Part shown: positions 12,463 through 24,139 of the stretch, piece by piece
How the letters are laid out: every line of letters starts with the position of its first letter
Position numbering within the stretch: position 1 is the first letter of the stretch
DNA from: Phytoseiulus persimilis
Lineage: Eukaryota > Arthropoda > Arachnida > Mesostigmata > Phytoseiidae
Direction: 5' to 3'
Assembly: GCA_037576195.1 (NCBI GenBank)
Contig: CM075102.1
Location: 24,362,745-24,426,744, forward strand
DNA: 64,000 bases
The notes under the pieces: generated by a model
Database searches by the model: none
Told to the model about the DNA's origin: nothing
What the model saw: only the letters and a program-made list of their open reading frames with translations
Position numbers and translations under genes: made by a program

Positions 12463-12589
12463 GCAGCAACATGGAATCTTCTGACTTTTTTTGGGCACTC
12501 GGTCTCGCCACTGGCCGGCGGACGGCTTTCCTTATTGCAATTAAAAGAGTTTTAAGGAGTGCTGTTCCTACGGTTCGAAGGGGTGTCAT
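12463..12589 (-). CDS. candidate first exon upstream of the membrane-protein gene
   Basis: A minus-strand ATG at 12589 opens 42 codons beginning MTPLRTVGTALLKTLLIAIR and rich in Lys and Arg. They end at a consensus donor (ctgc|gtaagc) in phase 1. That phase matches the acceptor at 10890-10891 of the transmembrane exon described above, which would give a 1.57-kb intron. Phase agreement has a one-in-three chance of being accidental, and the hydrophobic segment is short, so this link is tentative. Confidence 0.22.
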
Positions 12590-12759
12590 TCTGCATTTTC
12601 GGCTCTGCGATTCGGCTGACATAAGCCCCACGGGGTGAATACTCTTATGACTTCTCTTTTCCTCGTAAGCGTCACGCTGATTAATCGTTCACACATACGT
12701 AGATAAGGAGATACATGGATAGACAGATGCGCATGGTCAGATCGACTCTACGATAATAA

Positions 12760-13571
12760 AACCTGAATTGTCGTGAGTCGACCAAATTGGCCGAAAAACT
12801 TCAGCCATCGCTTCTCCAGGTTCTCACAGTCCTTGAAAGTTATTACATGATTAGCCGGCTCGACAAACACACTCACAGAAAGTGTCATATATACTTAGAC
12901 GATTTCGCCAAGCGCACTCTCAAGAAGAAGATGAAGAACGAGGTGAAGGATAAAAGAGGGAGAGCATTGCGGAGCGAGCGAGAGAATCGTTTCTTTCAAC
13001 AACTACTTCAGTGGTTGTGCAACAATACTAAGCGACCAAATGAGTTTGGTGAGCAGTGTTGACTTGGATTCAACCGGGGTTTCTCATTGTGTGTCCCCTG
13101 TACTCTCCCCGCGTGTTTGTGTGTGTTCTTGTGCTTTGGAGTCATCAACCATAAAGCCAAATAAGAAAAAGAACGTTTAATGTCCCGGGAATCCATGACA
13201 AAGATGGCGTGTGAATTTTCTGCCACTCTTGCTACCTCTACTGTCTCAGCTGGCCAATCTTCTGTACTGGTCGGTCTGTAAATCCGTCCGCCCTCTCCGT
13301 TCGCCTAACAGTCGGTCAGCGTGTGTCTGTGTGCGACGGTATAGATACAACAAACGTGGGGTCATCACCCGAATACCCGAATAAAAGTCCTGGGGCCTCC
13401 TCCCCGCGGTGGTAGATTTGCATAACCCACAGGATCTCGCATCACGTGACTTTTGGCTCGTTTTCTGTTTTGTCTCTCGCCTTATTTTCAGGGAAGGACG
13501 CAATCAGAAGAAAAACGAAGAAGAAAGAGCCAATTAAAGGCAAGTCAGCATTTCGTCGATGCCGTCAATGA
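12760..13571 (+). CDS. 3' end of a lysine-rich, probably nuclear protein (two exons)
   Basis: The first visible exon is open from about 12760 to 13048 and ends at a strong donor (tttg|gtgagc, phase 1). The last exon runs 13492-13571 after a very strong pyrimidine-rich acceptor (ccttattttcag) and joins in frame. The peptide passes through LQPSLLQVLTVLESYYMISR and YLDDFAKRTLKKKMKNEV and ends GKDAIRRKTKKKEPIKGK followed by SAFRRCRQ. The basic C-terminus resembles a nuclear or nucleolar localisation tail. AATAAA lies 30 bases past the stop. The true start is unresolved: an internal ATG is at 12847, or an exon lies upstream. No family is recognised; the splice sites and poly(A) signal are the main support. 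Confidence 0.5.
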
Positions 13572-13601
13572 ACATGTGTCCAAAGTGGCGAGAAGGAATG
13601 A

Positions 13602-13607
13602 AATAAA
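13602..13607 (+). promoter_or_regulatory. poly(A) signal AATAAA
   Basis: Canonical signal on the plus strand 30 bases after the stop of the lysine-rich protein gene. Its position is as expected for the 3' end of that transcript. Confidence 0.6.
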
Positions 13608-14258
13608 AACATGAATAATGTTCATATTTTCCAGAGCACAGCCGGGTTCTCCTTGTTGACTCGGTGATGAATCGCTGCGCTACGATCGGGACCCAACGCC
13701 TGTTTTTCGTTCCTGTTTTCTCTTAGAAAAATCGGCTGATCTCATTCCGAGCTGAGCTACAGCGATGCAGAAGTCACCGTTACGCCAATGGAGCCCAGCT
13801 GAAGTTTGTGCCGGATTCATCACTCCTCGCTCCAGCCAAGATCAGGCGTAGAATTCGTTAACTCCTCGTGAGGGAAGGCTGAGGTATACATTACGGTGGC
13901 ACGCGGTGTCGGCCGAGCGAGCGAAGCGAACGGATTCGATAGCTTTGGGTGCCTCCACCGCCAACGAGCGCTGTTCGGGTTCATGGCTGATTTTTTTCTC
14001 CCCTACACGCTGCTCATCCTTCTTCATCTTCCCACTTGAAACTCGAAGTGCGTTCTGCAAAGTATCGTGTTTTCACCTTCGCTCAGCCCTTTGCCAGACC
14101 GGAATAATGACCTAAACAAACAAACGGTCGGAGTCAGCGGACATGCCAGAGAGCGGGAACGAATTCCGGGGATAAATATTCCGTGACGCGGCAGACGGAG
14201 GAGCGATTCCGGTACAAAAGAACAGGTTGCGTTAACCTGTGGGGCCCGCTCGCCAAAT

Positions 14259-14877
14259 ATGGAGCTTACCTCCGCTCACAAGACGGTCCTGTCGAACGAG
14301 CAGTCAGCGCGCCGAGCGACAGAAGAGGTGGACAAGCGTCAAGTCAGAGACAACCAACACCTCTTTTTTATTCGAATATGGAAAACTGACAGAGCGAGCA
14401 CTGGGTGGCGGCATCGGACAGAGAAGAAAGTACAACCGCAACAGTATCATCTGTGAGATGGCTCAATTGTTGATGGTAAGCATAGCCGTTCACTAAGCTT
14501 GCTGAGAGGAAGAGCGTCTCGTGTCTGATCGACGAGGGTTGACGGTGGATTCATGTCTTCAACCAATCCGTGCCGCAGAAAACGCCGAGAGTCGCCCGGG
14601 AAGCCGGAGACGACTGTGACCACAAATAGCAACAAAGCAGGAACAACGCTCAGATCGGCAACCGTGCGGCCGAATCAGATGTCATCCTAATCTGGATGCC
14701 TGACTCTGACCCGCTGAGTTGTTGCTCGATTGGCCGTATCCCTAGCATCGAGCTAAAGGACCTATCGGGCAACGACGTTAGCTGGCAACGAGGGGACAAA
14801 CAAGATTGTCGAACGCCACGAATACAGAAACAAATAATTTCAGGGTAGAGCAAATGTTCGTCAATCCTAACAACTGA
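14259..14877 (+). CDS. candidate two-exon small gene
   Basis: An ATG at 14259 opens 64 codons that start MELTSAHKTVLSNEQSARRA and are rich in charged residues. They end at a good donor (catct|gtgaga, phase 2, last exon base 14452). An acceptor at 14842-14843 (aataatttcag) joins in frame to a ten-residue tail (VEQMFVNPNN) and a TGA at 14875-14877. The predicted product is 75 aa with no signal peptide or membrane segment and no recognised motif. A competing donor (gatg|gtaagc) lies shortly downstream at about 14476. No poly(A) signal was found. It could be a chance frame. Confidence 0.28.
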
Positions 14878-14899
14878 TCATCGACGTCAACGTCAGTAG

Positions 14900-17800
14900 A
14901 TTTAGATGTCGATCGAACAACTCGATCGAGGGGAGGTGGACTACCACGGCTGGGGACGAAGATGCCAAAGCGAGAAAATGAGTCGGGTAGAGATTAGGAG
15001 GCCAGGTGTACTCTCTGGTCAGAATAGTGGCCGGCAGAACCACCGCAACTTAGATACTTGTATCAACCTGTGGTGGTACGAAAGTGGTGCTGTCGTGAAG
15101 TCAAGATGAGACTATTGTGGTGAGTCGAAGCTCGTTCTCAATCACTTGAGGGATTCGTGTTCGCGAGTCTAGTTTCAGGAGGGTTGTCTCGGCCCTGATA
15201 TACTTCTGTTGCCGTGTTTTGATACCAATCGACGTGTTTTGATAGCAATCTCGTGGTTGGCATTTTGAAAATCCACGGTCCGCTTGAGTGCACTGTATAC
15301 AGCGTGGGTAATGTTTTCTTGGGGACAACTTTAAGATAGACGGACACAACCGACGAGTGGAACTCGCCGACATTGATCGACGGACAACACTTTTCTTTTT
15401 TCCACTGACAGCACCGAAAGCATCATTGCGAGATTTCTTCGTTCTTCTTCCCGTTTTATTTTGAAGTCGTGACTCAGTTTCAATTGTCGACTTGACAGCC
15501 AGAGAGTCTGGAGACTCAGCTGGACAGTCAGTCAAACGAGCGAGCAAGCAACAAATCCTGAATTTATTGCCGGGCGTGAGGGAGGATTCCGAAAACTTCG
15601 GAGCTCATTCACAGTGTCTGCGCCTCCAACGAATCCCAGCACAAAAAATGGAGGAACGTAGTCGCTGACTAAACGTAGGGCTGGACATGATTGAATCACG
15701 ACGACCGGAGTCGGAATTGCGATCTTGGTGTTGAATGAAGTAAAGTGTTCGCAGTTTTTGGATCAGTTACAAATACGAAACCGGTTCGGGGGACCTCAAA
15801 CCTCGACGTTGACGTCCGAGCTCGTAGTCGCCAAGCATCGAGTCCGATCATCGATCAGAGTTGCGGAAACAATTAGCATCGATTCATTCGCTTCTAATTG
15901 AAAACTATCTCTGGTCGGAATATGAAGTATAGGTCGCCCTGCTTCTCACTGGCTGCGTTTCATATCGAAATGACTTCTGCGCTCATGATTCGAGAGGGAT
16001 CACATTTCGCGACTAGCCGATGTAGAAAAGACCGAGAATATGGGATTATTCAAATTCCTTGGAATACGCGCATCATCATAATACACGTGTACGAGGAGAA
16101 TACAGAGAGCCGGGATCGGAGCCGACTCTTGGCAGGAGAAAAGCAGAGCCTGAGAGCCCTGAACTTTTCATCGAGGTCATGCGTTGCTTCGAATAAGCAG
16201 AGAACGTTGAAAGAAGCACCAGGCGATCCTGGTTGCGGGAGGCATGGCTCGCCTCGGCCGGAGTGAGCAGGCAAGGAAGACACCTAATGAATTATTCAAC
16301 TCAATTCTCAAATTTTGTCGGCCCCGGCTCCGCATTTTAGCCGATCGGAACGCCGGTATTCTCCGCCCAGAATCTATTGGGTCCCCCAAAGGTTGGTACG
16401 CTCCACAGTACTTCGAGCCATTGATCCGCGTAGGACTTCCACCGGTCAGCAAGAGCGCCCACAAACTCGGAGCTGAGCGGCGCTGAAGATTCACCGGGGC
16501 CCCTTGCTATCGCGACGACCGAAGAGCCCAATGAGTAATTGAGCGCGACACCGTTCGGATCCTGAGTCCCGAACTTATTTGCGCTCGAACGGCATCGCGT
16601 GAAGATTCGTCTTGCGCAACCTGGATCTCGCTCCTTTGAACCATCCGCTGGGACGTCCAATATCTCGGACCGCCCAGAGCCTGTGTTGGAGTAGAACAGA
16701 GCTCGCTCTGTGTTCTTCGTTTCACATCGTCTCCTTTGCGACGAAATCCGGTAGTCTTGGTACAACACGCCGTGGCGAGTATGTTATATTCCTTCGTTTC
16801 TACCCGATTCAAGGGACGTTGCAGAGACAGCCCGAAATAATCTTCTGGCACCCGACAAGTTTCTCCTCACATCTCTTCCTCTACCTGTTTTTCTTCCGTC
16901 GGATCAAGCCGAGTCGGATGAGCCGAGTGTCGTCCGGCCGGGCGACCAACTTTAAGACATCCAGAGAACGCCGTTGTCGCCATCGGCGCACTTGCACCCA
17001 GTAAAGAAGACAAACTTCGCTTTCCTGAATCAGTACATTTAGGATGAAGTTACTTTGAGGAAAGCTGCTCAAATTCCCCTCGACCGGACATCTTCCGACT
17101 ATTCGCGTCCATGTAGCTGACTGATGTCTGATATTCCATGTGTTCGGTGCTTGCGTTAAGCCATCTACTCAAGGCTGCGTTAGAGCGTTGATCGCTTCGG
17201 ATGAAATTTGTTCCGAGAATAGACTTGAAAACCATTAGAGGACTCCTCAACACCGATACGAGTCACGTTTTCGATGCCCACTCCGTTATATCTGATCGCG
17301 TGGAATGGCTGCCGAACAATACAGACAAAGACGAAGATTCCCAATGCGACTGAAATTCAGGGAGCGTGAAGTGGAGTTCAATCGCGGCTGTCGCTGAGCA
17401 TTGAGATTTCGACCCTGTCTCCGCCGACTTCACAGGGCGGGTTTTCGATCTCCAGGTCGCTTCAATCCTGGCTTGTTCCGGTGTGATATCGTTCTCTGCG
17501 ATCCGATCTTAGCGATCGAGGTACTCCGTTCCGTAAAGTCGGATATGGTATTCTGGCCAGCGGAACGACCGACGGAAAACGTCTTCGGTGCGCAGCGGTA
17601 AGCGATACAACGAGTCAGTCTATGAGCGAGGCAGCGCTCGTATCACGAACTCTTTCGAACCGTAAAACGAAGTACGCCGCTTTGGATAATCTCCGTTCAG
17701 CAACCGGTTATCTATCGACGCTGTCCGAAATGACCGTCTGTTAGATACACTTGATAAGCTCGTGAAGAATAACAGCCACAGAAGAAAATAACATCGACCT

Positions 17801-20800
17801 GAGAGCGTACTTTGTATCTTGAACCAATCTTCAGCGATCCCACTCCATAGATCTACTTCTATCCGCCAGCTCGGGGCTCCCAGAGAAACGGTGTTTCTGT
17901 TTCGGTTCTGCTGCAGGTTGGACTCACGTCGTGGGCATGGGTCAACGTCGGAAGCTGGAGACACCGCTCCAGTTTGCCGCTAAGGGTTCTAGCTCGACGC
18001 CCATGAACCGCTAATTCTACCCATCGGCAGCATCTCTATCGCCAGGCCAGCGAACGTACAGTTTTTTTATACCTTCGCCCTTCCCCACAGAGTCAGAGCT
18101 CGGTAAGTTTTGACATTGGTTCTACCGGACGGCCAAAGCGACAGAGGGCGAGTCATCTCTTACATGAAGTCCTCCTCACTATTTTCATTCCGCTCTGGAC
18201 AGCTCAAGAATCGAACCTAGATGAGAATTGATCCCGAATCGATGCCATTTGTAATCTCAAGCTACAATTCACTCACCCTGTCCACGTCCAGGCTCCCTCC
18301 GACTGGCACGTCGGACTCAGTTGTCGAAAACGACGGATCCCACCAGTAGCAGTTCGACTGGCTGCACGCAGATAAACTTCATTTCACGGCTCACGGATAA
18401 TCCACCTCGAGGAGCTGATGCAGAGGGCGATGGGAGAGAGTCGCCTGCTGTATAGAAAGAACGGCGGCGGAGTTGGCGAGGAGAAATACCACTTGAACCG
18501 TACCAATAGAGGGGGTGCCGCGGATGCCTCTGGATTGGAGGAGACGACAGGCTCCGTTCAAATCCGCAGGAGACGGCTCCCTTTTCCTCGTTGCTCGAGA
18601 CGAGTTTGAGGCTCGATGCCAGTTCACGATGTCTCCTTGGCAGCCCTCAGGTGCGCGTTCTGGTTACGTCAAAGGAGCGTCGTGAGCCGTCTCGCCCGGT
18701 TGCTGACTCTGTCACGTTCCACTGGGAGCCGCGGTGAGTCATGGTAAAACGGACAAACCGTGAAAGTTGGAGAGAACATGTTGGAGGAGCTCGCCTGGGA
18801 GACCACCCTAGGAGCTCTTCGAGCTCTCAGGGTCGATCTTTGGACTCGGGATCCATTTCCTGGACAGCTGCCTGCCCTTTACCTCAACAGGGCTCCGGAT
18901 GCAAGTGTTGACAGCGACCGATCGACCGACCGAGCGCTTTAGGGGCGGGGAAAAGTTGACCGTTCGTCTGTTCCGAGAGATGGGTGCTTCCACGGACAGT
19001 TTGTTGGTCTATTTCCGAGATCAGGCTGAAAGTTAGTCCTCAAGAGTTTCGTTCGGTCGTTATACTGAAACATCCAAGAAACTTGAGTATAGTGCGGAAG
19101 TCGCTACTTATGGTCAGAATCGGAAGAAGATCGCTCCTCCGAGAATTCCGCTGTACCATATCGGGGGTGCTCAGACCTGGGAACTGGAGAGAAGGAAAAC
19201 CTCGCGCTGGTATCGTCTTCGCCATCACCTTCGATTCAGCCTAGGCACATGCGCATGCTGTTGTGGGAGGCAGCGGAACAGCTGCTAGAGTTTCAGTCAT
19301 ATTGAAACAGAGAGACCGACCTGAAGTAACTGAGATGAAGAAATGAGGGAACAAGAGAGAGAGAGCGGGATCGCGAGGAGCTGAAGGAGAAGACGACAAC
19401 GACAGCGGCTACTAAAAAGTTGTGGGAGGCCGACCGCCTGGCGCGAGTTTATGAGTTTTGTTTCCGATCGACTCCCCAACAGCCGATAGCCGGCGTGCAA
19501 GCGGCCACATACAAACCAAACATCTGGCTGTGCGGTTCATGATTGACTCATTTTGGCCAGAGTAATCATGCATGTGATGTCTAGCCGGCCAAACGAAGGG
19601 ACTCGCAGACTGAACCTTGATCAGGATCGCTTGATTGTGAGAACAACTGGCGAAATTGGTTTTTTCTCTTTGTTGTTTGCCAGCTAGCTGGTCCAGCTCG
19701 TCTGCCCGCGCGCTGATGAACGATCCGATTCTGCGTAGGTTCGCAGTGTTCAGATTTTTCTCCGGTGCGGATCTCACGGAGGAGATCAACGACGGACTCA
19801 TGGACACGAAAGCGCTACAGAGCGCTCTGACATCGCAGATGCTCCTGCTGGGGAACATCATCAGGACCGAACGTCCAGGACTCGCGTGCTCGCGCCCAGC
19901 TCTACTCAAAGCAACACAGATTCTCGAACGTCAGATGGCAACAACACTGAACTTGCCCCTGGTATTGTAGTTTTTTCCGCTGAACAGGTCCTTCGCGGCG
20001 TTGTTCGAGCTTTTTTCCGACGTGAGCTTTAGTCATTGGCTTCAGCTGCGAATCTATTTTACTGTGTTCTGCAATGCTGTATTTTGGGCAGACCGAACTA
20101 GAAGAATCGTTGGTATTCGCTTTCTGTTCCGGCGGGCGGCGCTCAAAGTTCCCGCTGGAGGAATTCTTTCTCCGCGATAGAACACGGCGAGTACGAAAGG
20201 CAAGTCCACGGCGGGCCTCGTTTCCCGGGAAGCGAGCGGTTCATATTCTCCGTACCGACGCCGACGCATCCTTGGCGCCGTGAAATGTCCAGCGTGGAAT
20301 CGACAAATGTGAGTCATCGCATCCTAGAATACTGGCGCCTGTACTCATTCATGGATCGAGTCACTCATGGGGAAAGAACCCGAAAAAGGAATGCGAAAAC
20401 GTGAGCGTAAACCATTCTCGGGGCGGCAGCATACCCACCAGAGGCGCGCAACGGGAGGCGATCCGATGCTGACAACGCCTACTCACACCACTCGTATTCC
20501 GTTCTATCGAAACTTCCTTCGGGCGCATCGGCGCCGACAGCTCCACCTCTAGGCATGACTCCGAAAAGACAAGGAGAAACTGAGTGAACGAACGTTTCAA
20601 TGCTCCGATATTTCGAGTCCCGAGGTCTGAGAATAACAACGGTTGGGAAGGAACAGCTTCTGTTGGATCGATTTCCAGTCGAAACTCCAGCCGTTGAGGG
20701 TTAATTCCAATCTCTTCGGTTCACACTGGAGAATTCCATCTGCCCGATGCCCGATTCTCGCACTCTCATCTGAAGAGTTTGAAAGCTCACAAAATCCACC

Positions 20801-22490
20801 ACAAGACGGAAAACAGAGCAGCGTCGAGCCCCAGCTGCAAGTTCAGCAAAACTCTTCGTGACATGTGAGCCTACCGATCCTGTGCGAGAAGTCCTCCGCT
20901 CACGTACTCTGCTCATCTACGCAAAACGCCCGAGTTAGCCAAGTTTTCTCGGAGCTCCATATGTGGAGCGGATGCCTGTTCTGGAAACCATGATTCTCGC
21001 AGCGGGTACTTCGTGCGGCGTGATTGATGCATATTCAAGCCTGGGTTCGATGAAATGGCGCCGCACATTGAATATTGAACACTGTACTTTATCACGATAT
21101 CACTGTCTCTCGATATCGGAGCGAGTGAACAGCGAAGAAACCTAAATATTCCGTTTCGTTATCACGCGATACTCTGTTATGTTCCGGTCGCCGATTACTG
21201 ATGATTGAGATCCCGATGGGAGGGAAGAATCATGCGGGGTGAGAAATCGTCGGAAACGACGACAATGCCAGCGACGACTTCGGCGTCCACTCGGGACGTG
21301 CAAGAATCAAACGCCGTAGCGGAATTAAATAAAATCGGGCCCTCATGCCGACACAAGGTGTTTTATTTTGCGAATCATCATCATCGTCGTCAGAACTGGT
21401 GCAAATTGCTCCGGAGGCCTCTTCAGAATCTTTATCCGGAACGATTCCTCTGCCGTTGCCATCGTCGTCAATGACGATGTTAAGAGAGCCGGATCTGTTC
21501 GGCCGCTGATGGTGGTCATCGCTGGATGCCGCGCCGCTGCTCCGGCCCATGCCTCCGAGCTGATACAGAACGAGCGAGAGAAAATCTCAAGCCATGCTCA
21601 ATTCTTCCGACAGTGGTTCGCGAACCTCTCATATGTATGTCTGTCGTCACAATTAGTATACCGTGGGCCGGGAGACACCCAACGACGGCAGAGTCTCATA
21701 CGTTTCCCGACGAGTTCGTAACTTGATTTCCCGAGGGGCCGAATTAGCGATATCCCGACATACGCGGTAGTCCGGATAGCCGGTGCTTTACCAGAAAACG
21801 CTGGGAATGATCCATCTTCATGAATAATCTATTGGATTATTCATCGGTTGGCAAGGCTCCAACTTGAGGCCGTACTGCTTGTGATCCTTGTGCATGCGGT
21901 TGAGACGATTCATCACACTCCTTCGGTCGTTCTCATCATCACCGAGTTGATGAGGTACAACATGACATCCCATGATCCATTTTCGATGGTTCTCTGGCAG
22001 TTGTGGGCATCCAGCTCTTGAAAATGATTCATGTGGAATATGCTCACGCTAATTGTTGTCATGGCTCACTGTTTCGGTATTTTCGCCAGACTCTTCCAGA
22101 AGCTGAAATGTCATGAATCACTAACGGAGCGCACCAATTCGGTTTCTCGAATCGACGATCAGGAAGGCTAACGTGAGAACTGGTGCCTGGCTGACTGATT
22201 TGTGTCGAGACAACGCTGTGGCTGCATCGATTGCTGTCCGTCAACTCTTTGTAGTTCTCGTCGGGGTGCTACGGGTGTAAGAAACTCCGAACGGATCAAG
22301 CCAAGAGACGAAGAACATTAGATCCTCAGACTTCAAAACGGAGAAAACCATCCGCATCCATCACGACTCACAACGGAGACATCGGCCACAGTCAGCTCCG
22401 ATCGCGTGGCGGTATTTTGAGCCGCGAGCAATCTGGACTCCAAACTGTTCTCGAGAAATTGCGCCCGCAACATCCTCCATAGGAGACCGG
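14900..22490. other. no recognised gene or element
   Basis: Short frames only, on both strands. The most protein-like are a plus-strand segment at about 19770-19970 (contains ADLTEEINDGLMDTKALQSA, with C/G-biased third positions), a plus-strand tail ending near 20861 (SSEEFESSQNPPQDGKQ) and the acidic minus-strand frame at 21230-21550. No repeat ends, tRNA-like structures or known domains were found. Confidence 0.35.
21230..21550 (-). CDS. acidic open frame, unknown
   Basis: A minus-strand ATG at 21550 in a favourable context (ggcATGGgc) opens 106 codons. The first two thirds are hydrophilic and acidic, containing SGSLNIVIDDDGNGRGIV and a run of six Asp residues. The last third looks unlike coding sequence and may be intron read-through. 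No consensus donor separates the two parts. It may be an initial exon of an unrecognised gene or a chance frame. Confidence 0.25.
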   Translation of the reverse strand: MGRSSGAASSDDHHQRPNRSGSLNIVIDDDGNGRGIVPDKDSEEASGAICTSSDDDDDDSQNKTPCVGMRARFYLIPLRRLILARPEWTPKSSLALSSFPTISHPA

Positions 22491-22499
22491 TTCTGCTCG

Positions 22500-22940
22500 T
22501 CGGTGCTCGATCCGATCTACGCACTCCCTTGTGGAAGCGTTCGCTCGATGGAGAATGAATGTGTGTTTTTTTTCCAAAAAGGTCGGCCCAAAAGTAACGA
22601 TGACATTGATGGGCGTTCCATCGATGGGAAGCTCCACGTGGAAGAATCGCAAAGACCCACACGAGACACTTGTGGGGCTGCCCTATCAAGAGGCTCTTAC
22701 GTTAACTATCTATATGGATGACAGCTTCACTTTCCCTCTCGTCGATAAAGATCTGATAGCATACGCAGACGACACGGTGGTTCTGATGAGAGCCTAGGAA
22801 CGCTGTACGAGAAGACGTCGGACTGCATGTCCCGAGAGGACCGTTAGATGCGACTGAGTGGACTGGTACTCGACAGCAGCAGATCAAACCCCGTGCTATT
22901 CCCAACGGTTGCGTATCTGCCGGGGGGGGGGGGGGAGAGA
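22500..22940 (+). mobile_element. LINE (non-LTR retrotransposon) reverse transcriptase fragment
   Basis: Plus-strand translation contains LVEAFARWRMNV, then GVPSMGSS, then a segment ending DKDLIAYADDTVVLMRA. The YADD box is the catalytic motif of the reverse transcriptase palm domain. A following stretch in the same frame reads MRLSGLVLDSSRSNPVLF after a stop. It corresponds to the 'W..NGL.LN..KT..M.F' region that follows the YADD box in LINE enzymes. Only about 140 residues of the domain remain. There is at least one in-frame stop, no endonuclease region and no 3' tail that I can see, so this is a dead, truncated copy. The clade (R1-, jockey- or CR1-like) cannot be settled from this piece. 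It ends just before a G14 run at 22922. Confidence 0.75.
22922..22935. repeat. poly-G run (G14)
   Basis: A homopolymer of fourteen G at the 3' edge of the LINE fragment. A second run of twelve G lies about 420 bases downstream, inside the hAT element. Such runs are prone to sequencing and assembly error. Confidence 0.85.
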
Positions 22941-23355
22941 ACGCATGTTCGTCCATAGAACCAATACACGCTCCAGAGATTTGGAGGGAGAAAAATCGGA
23001 GTCCCACATTTATTCCTATCCGTCTGTATTGGACATTCAATTTGTTTCGGCATTGAAATCTCGTCCCAGAAAAGTCAGGGTGAGTTAGAGCATGCGCGAG
23101 TGGCAGTTGTGGTGGAGCTCCACCATCGCGGCAACAGCATTGTAACAACAATTCTTCTTACCATCGCGGTTACAACAGACACCTGAGAGAGGTTAGAGCA
23201 AATCATGAGTAGAGCTCCCATATGACCGGACATGTCCCTTTCCGTTCGTTTGTCCGGTTTTCTTGAGCAACCGAGAAAATGTCCGGTTTTCAGGCTCTGA
23301 GTTCAAGTGGTCGAACATGGCTTTGAATGGATTTCGCCATCGAAAAATGCGATTG

Positions 23356-23368
23356 TGGGGGGGGGGGG
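23356..23368. repeat. poly-G run (about G12)
   Basis: A homopolymer of about twelve G within the hAT element, in a stretch without coding potential. Confidence 0.75.
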
Positions 23369-23760
23369 TGAGTGGAGAACGGCTTTCCAACAGCCGGAAT
23401 ATCGGTCTTCGCTCTTTGTCCTTCGCTTCGCGATCGAGGTGACGCCCTCTGGCGGCCTCGTTGATATGTGACCACCTGAGCCAGCGATCACACGCTGGGT
23501 ACATTTCTTAGAACCACATTCCGTCCTCAAGATGATTTTGACCAAAGCGAATGATTCGTCTCGAAGATTCAAGCAAAGCCCACTGACAGCTCGTCGCTGA
23601 AATCCTTAGTAAGTCTAGCTGGATTTGATGGCGCAATTTGAGACGACCCGGGTGCCAAATCGGCATCCTGAGCTCGATTCAGAGAACTCTGAGATGATTT
23701 TCCGCTGTACGGCTTGAAGAAATTGTAAGCAAGAATCCCGATTCCGATCTACTGTGGATA

Positions 23761-24009
23761 ATGTCAGAGAGAGGGAGAGAATCCGAAGTGTTTGAGCTCG
23801 CCATCCTCTCTTATGTAGGGGTGGAGCCATCCTTTTCCATCTTCAAGAACCTTTTCTCGGACAGAAGACGTAGTTTGTCACGATCGAACATGGAGAGGCT
23901 CTATCGATACGGTTTATGCGAACCTGTTTCTCGACGAGCAAAGAGCCTGCGGCGGTACCTAAGCTTGTCCGATCAAAGATGTCCTCGTTCAGTACTCTCA
24001 CATGCTTGA
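23761..24009 (+). pseudogene. hAT transposase C-terminal (dimerisation) fragment
   Basis: The plus-strand frame reads ELAILSYVGVEPSFSIFKNL, then FSDRRRSLSRSNMERLYRYG. The motif order matches the hAT C-terminal dimerisation domain: an S.E..FS.. core, then a basic 'RR..L....E.L' helix. In intact enzymes this region follows the DDE/RNase H-like core, which I do not see here. The fragment lies inside the 922-bp hAT element, in the strand direction expected for its transposase. With only about 50 homologous residues it cannot be active. Confidence 0.65.
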
Positions 24010-24139
24010 TTTATCCGGAGAAAGTCCGTTTGCATGTTCGCCTTTCTGTCCGGTTTCAGGCAAGACTTTGCCTCTGACAGGCAAAATTTCAGCCTTTCGT
24101 GAAAAAAATGTCCCGTAATATGGGAGCTCTAATCATGAG

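Larger units (their letters stand above)
23202..24139 (+). mobile_element. non-autonomous hAT element (922 bp) with 8-bp target duplication
   Basis: The element spans 23210-24131. The left end reads TAGAGCTCCCATATGACCGG. The reverse complement of the right end begins TAGAGCTCCCATATTACGGG. The inverted repeats match at 22 of 24 positions. Perfect 8-bp direct repeats ATCATGAG flank it (23202-23209 and 24132-24139), the target duplication size of the hAT superfamily. Copies of TGTCCGG lie near both ends, as expected of subterminal transposase-binding motifs. Inside, 23761-24009 encodes a fragment like the hAT transposase C-terminal dimerisation region. Most of the transposase is absent, so the element depends on an autonomous relative. 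The intact duplication suggests a fairly young insertion. Confidence 0.9.

Noticed and set aside
19412-19909. 165-codon minus-strand frame
   Set aside because: No ATG start or splice context, and the opposite strand has the stronger third-position bias, so neither strand is convincing.
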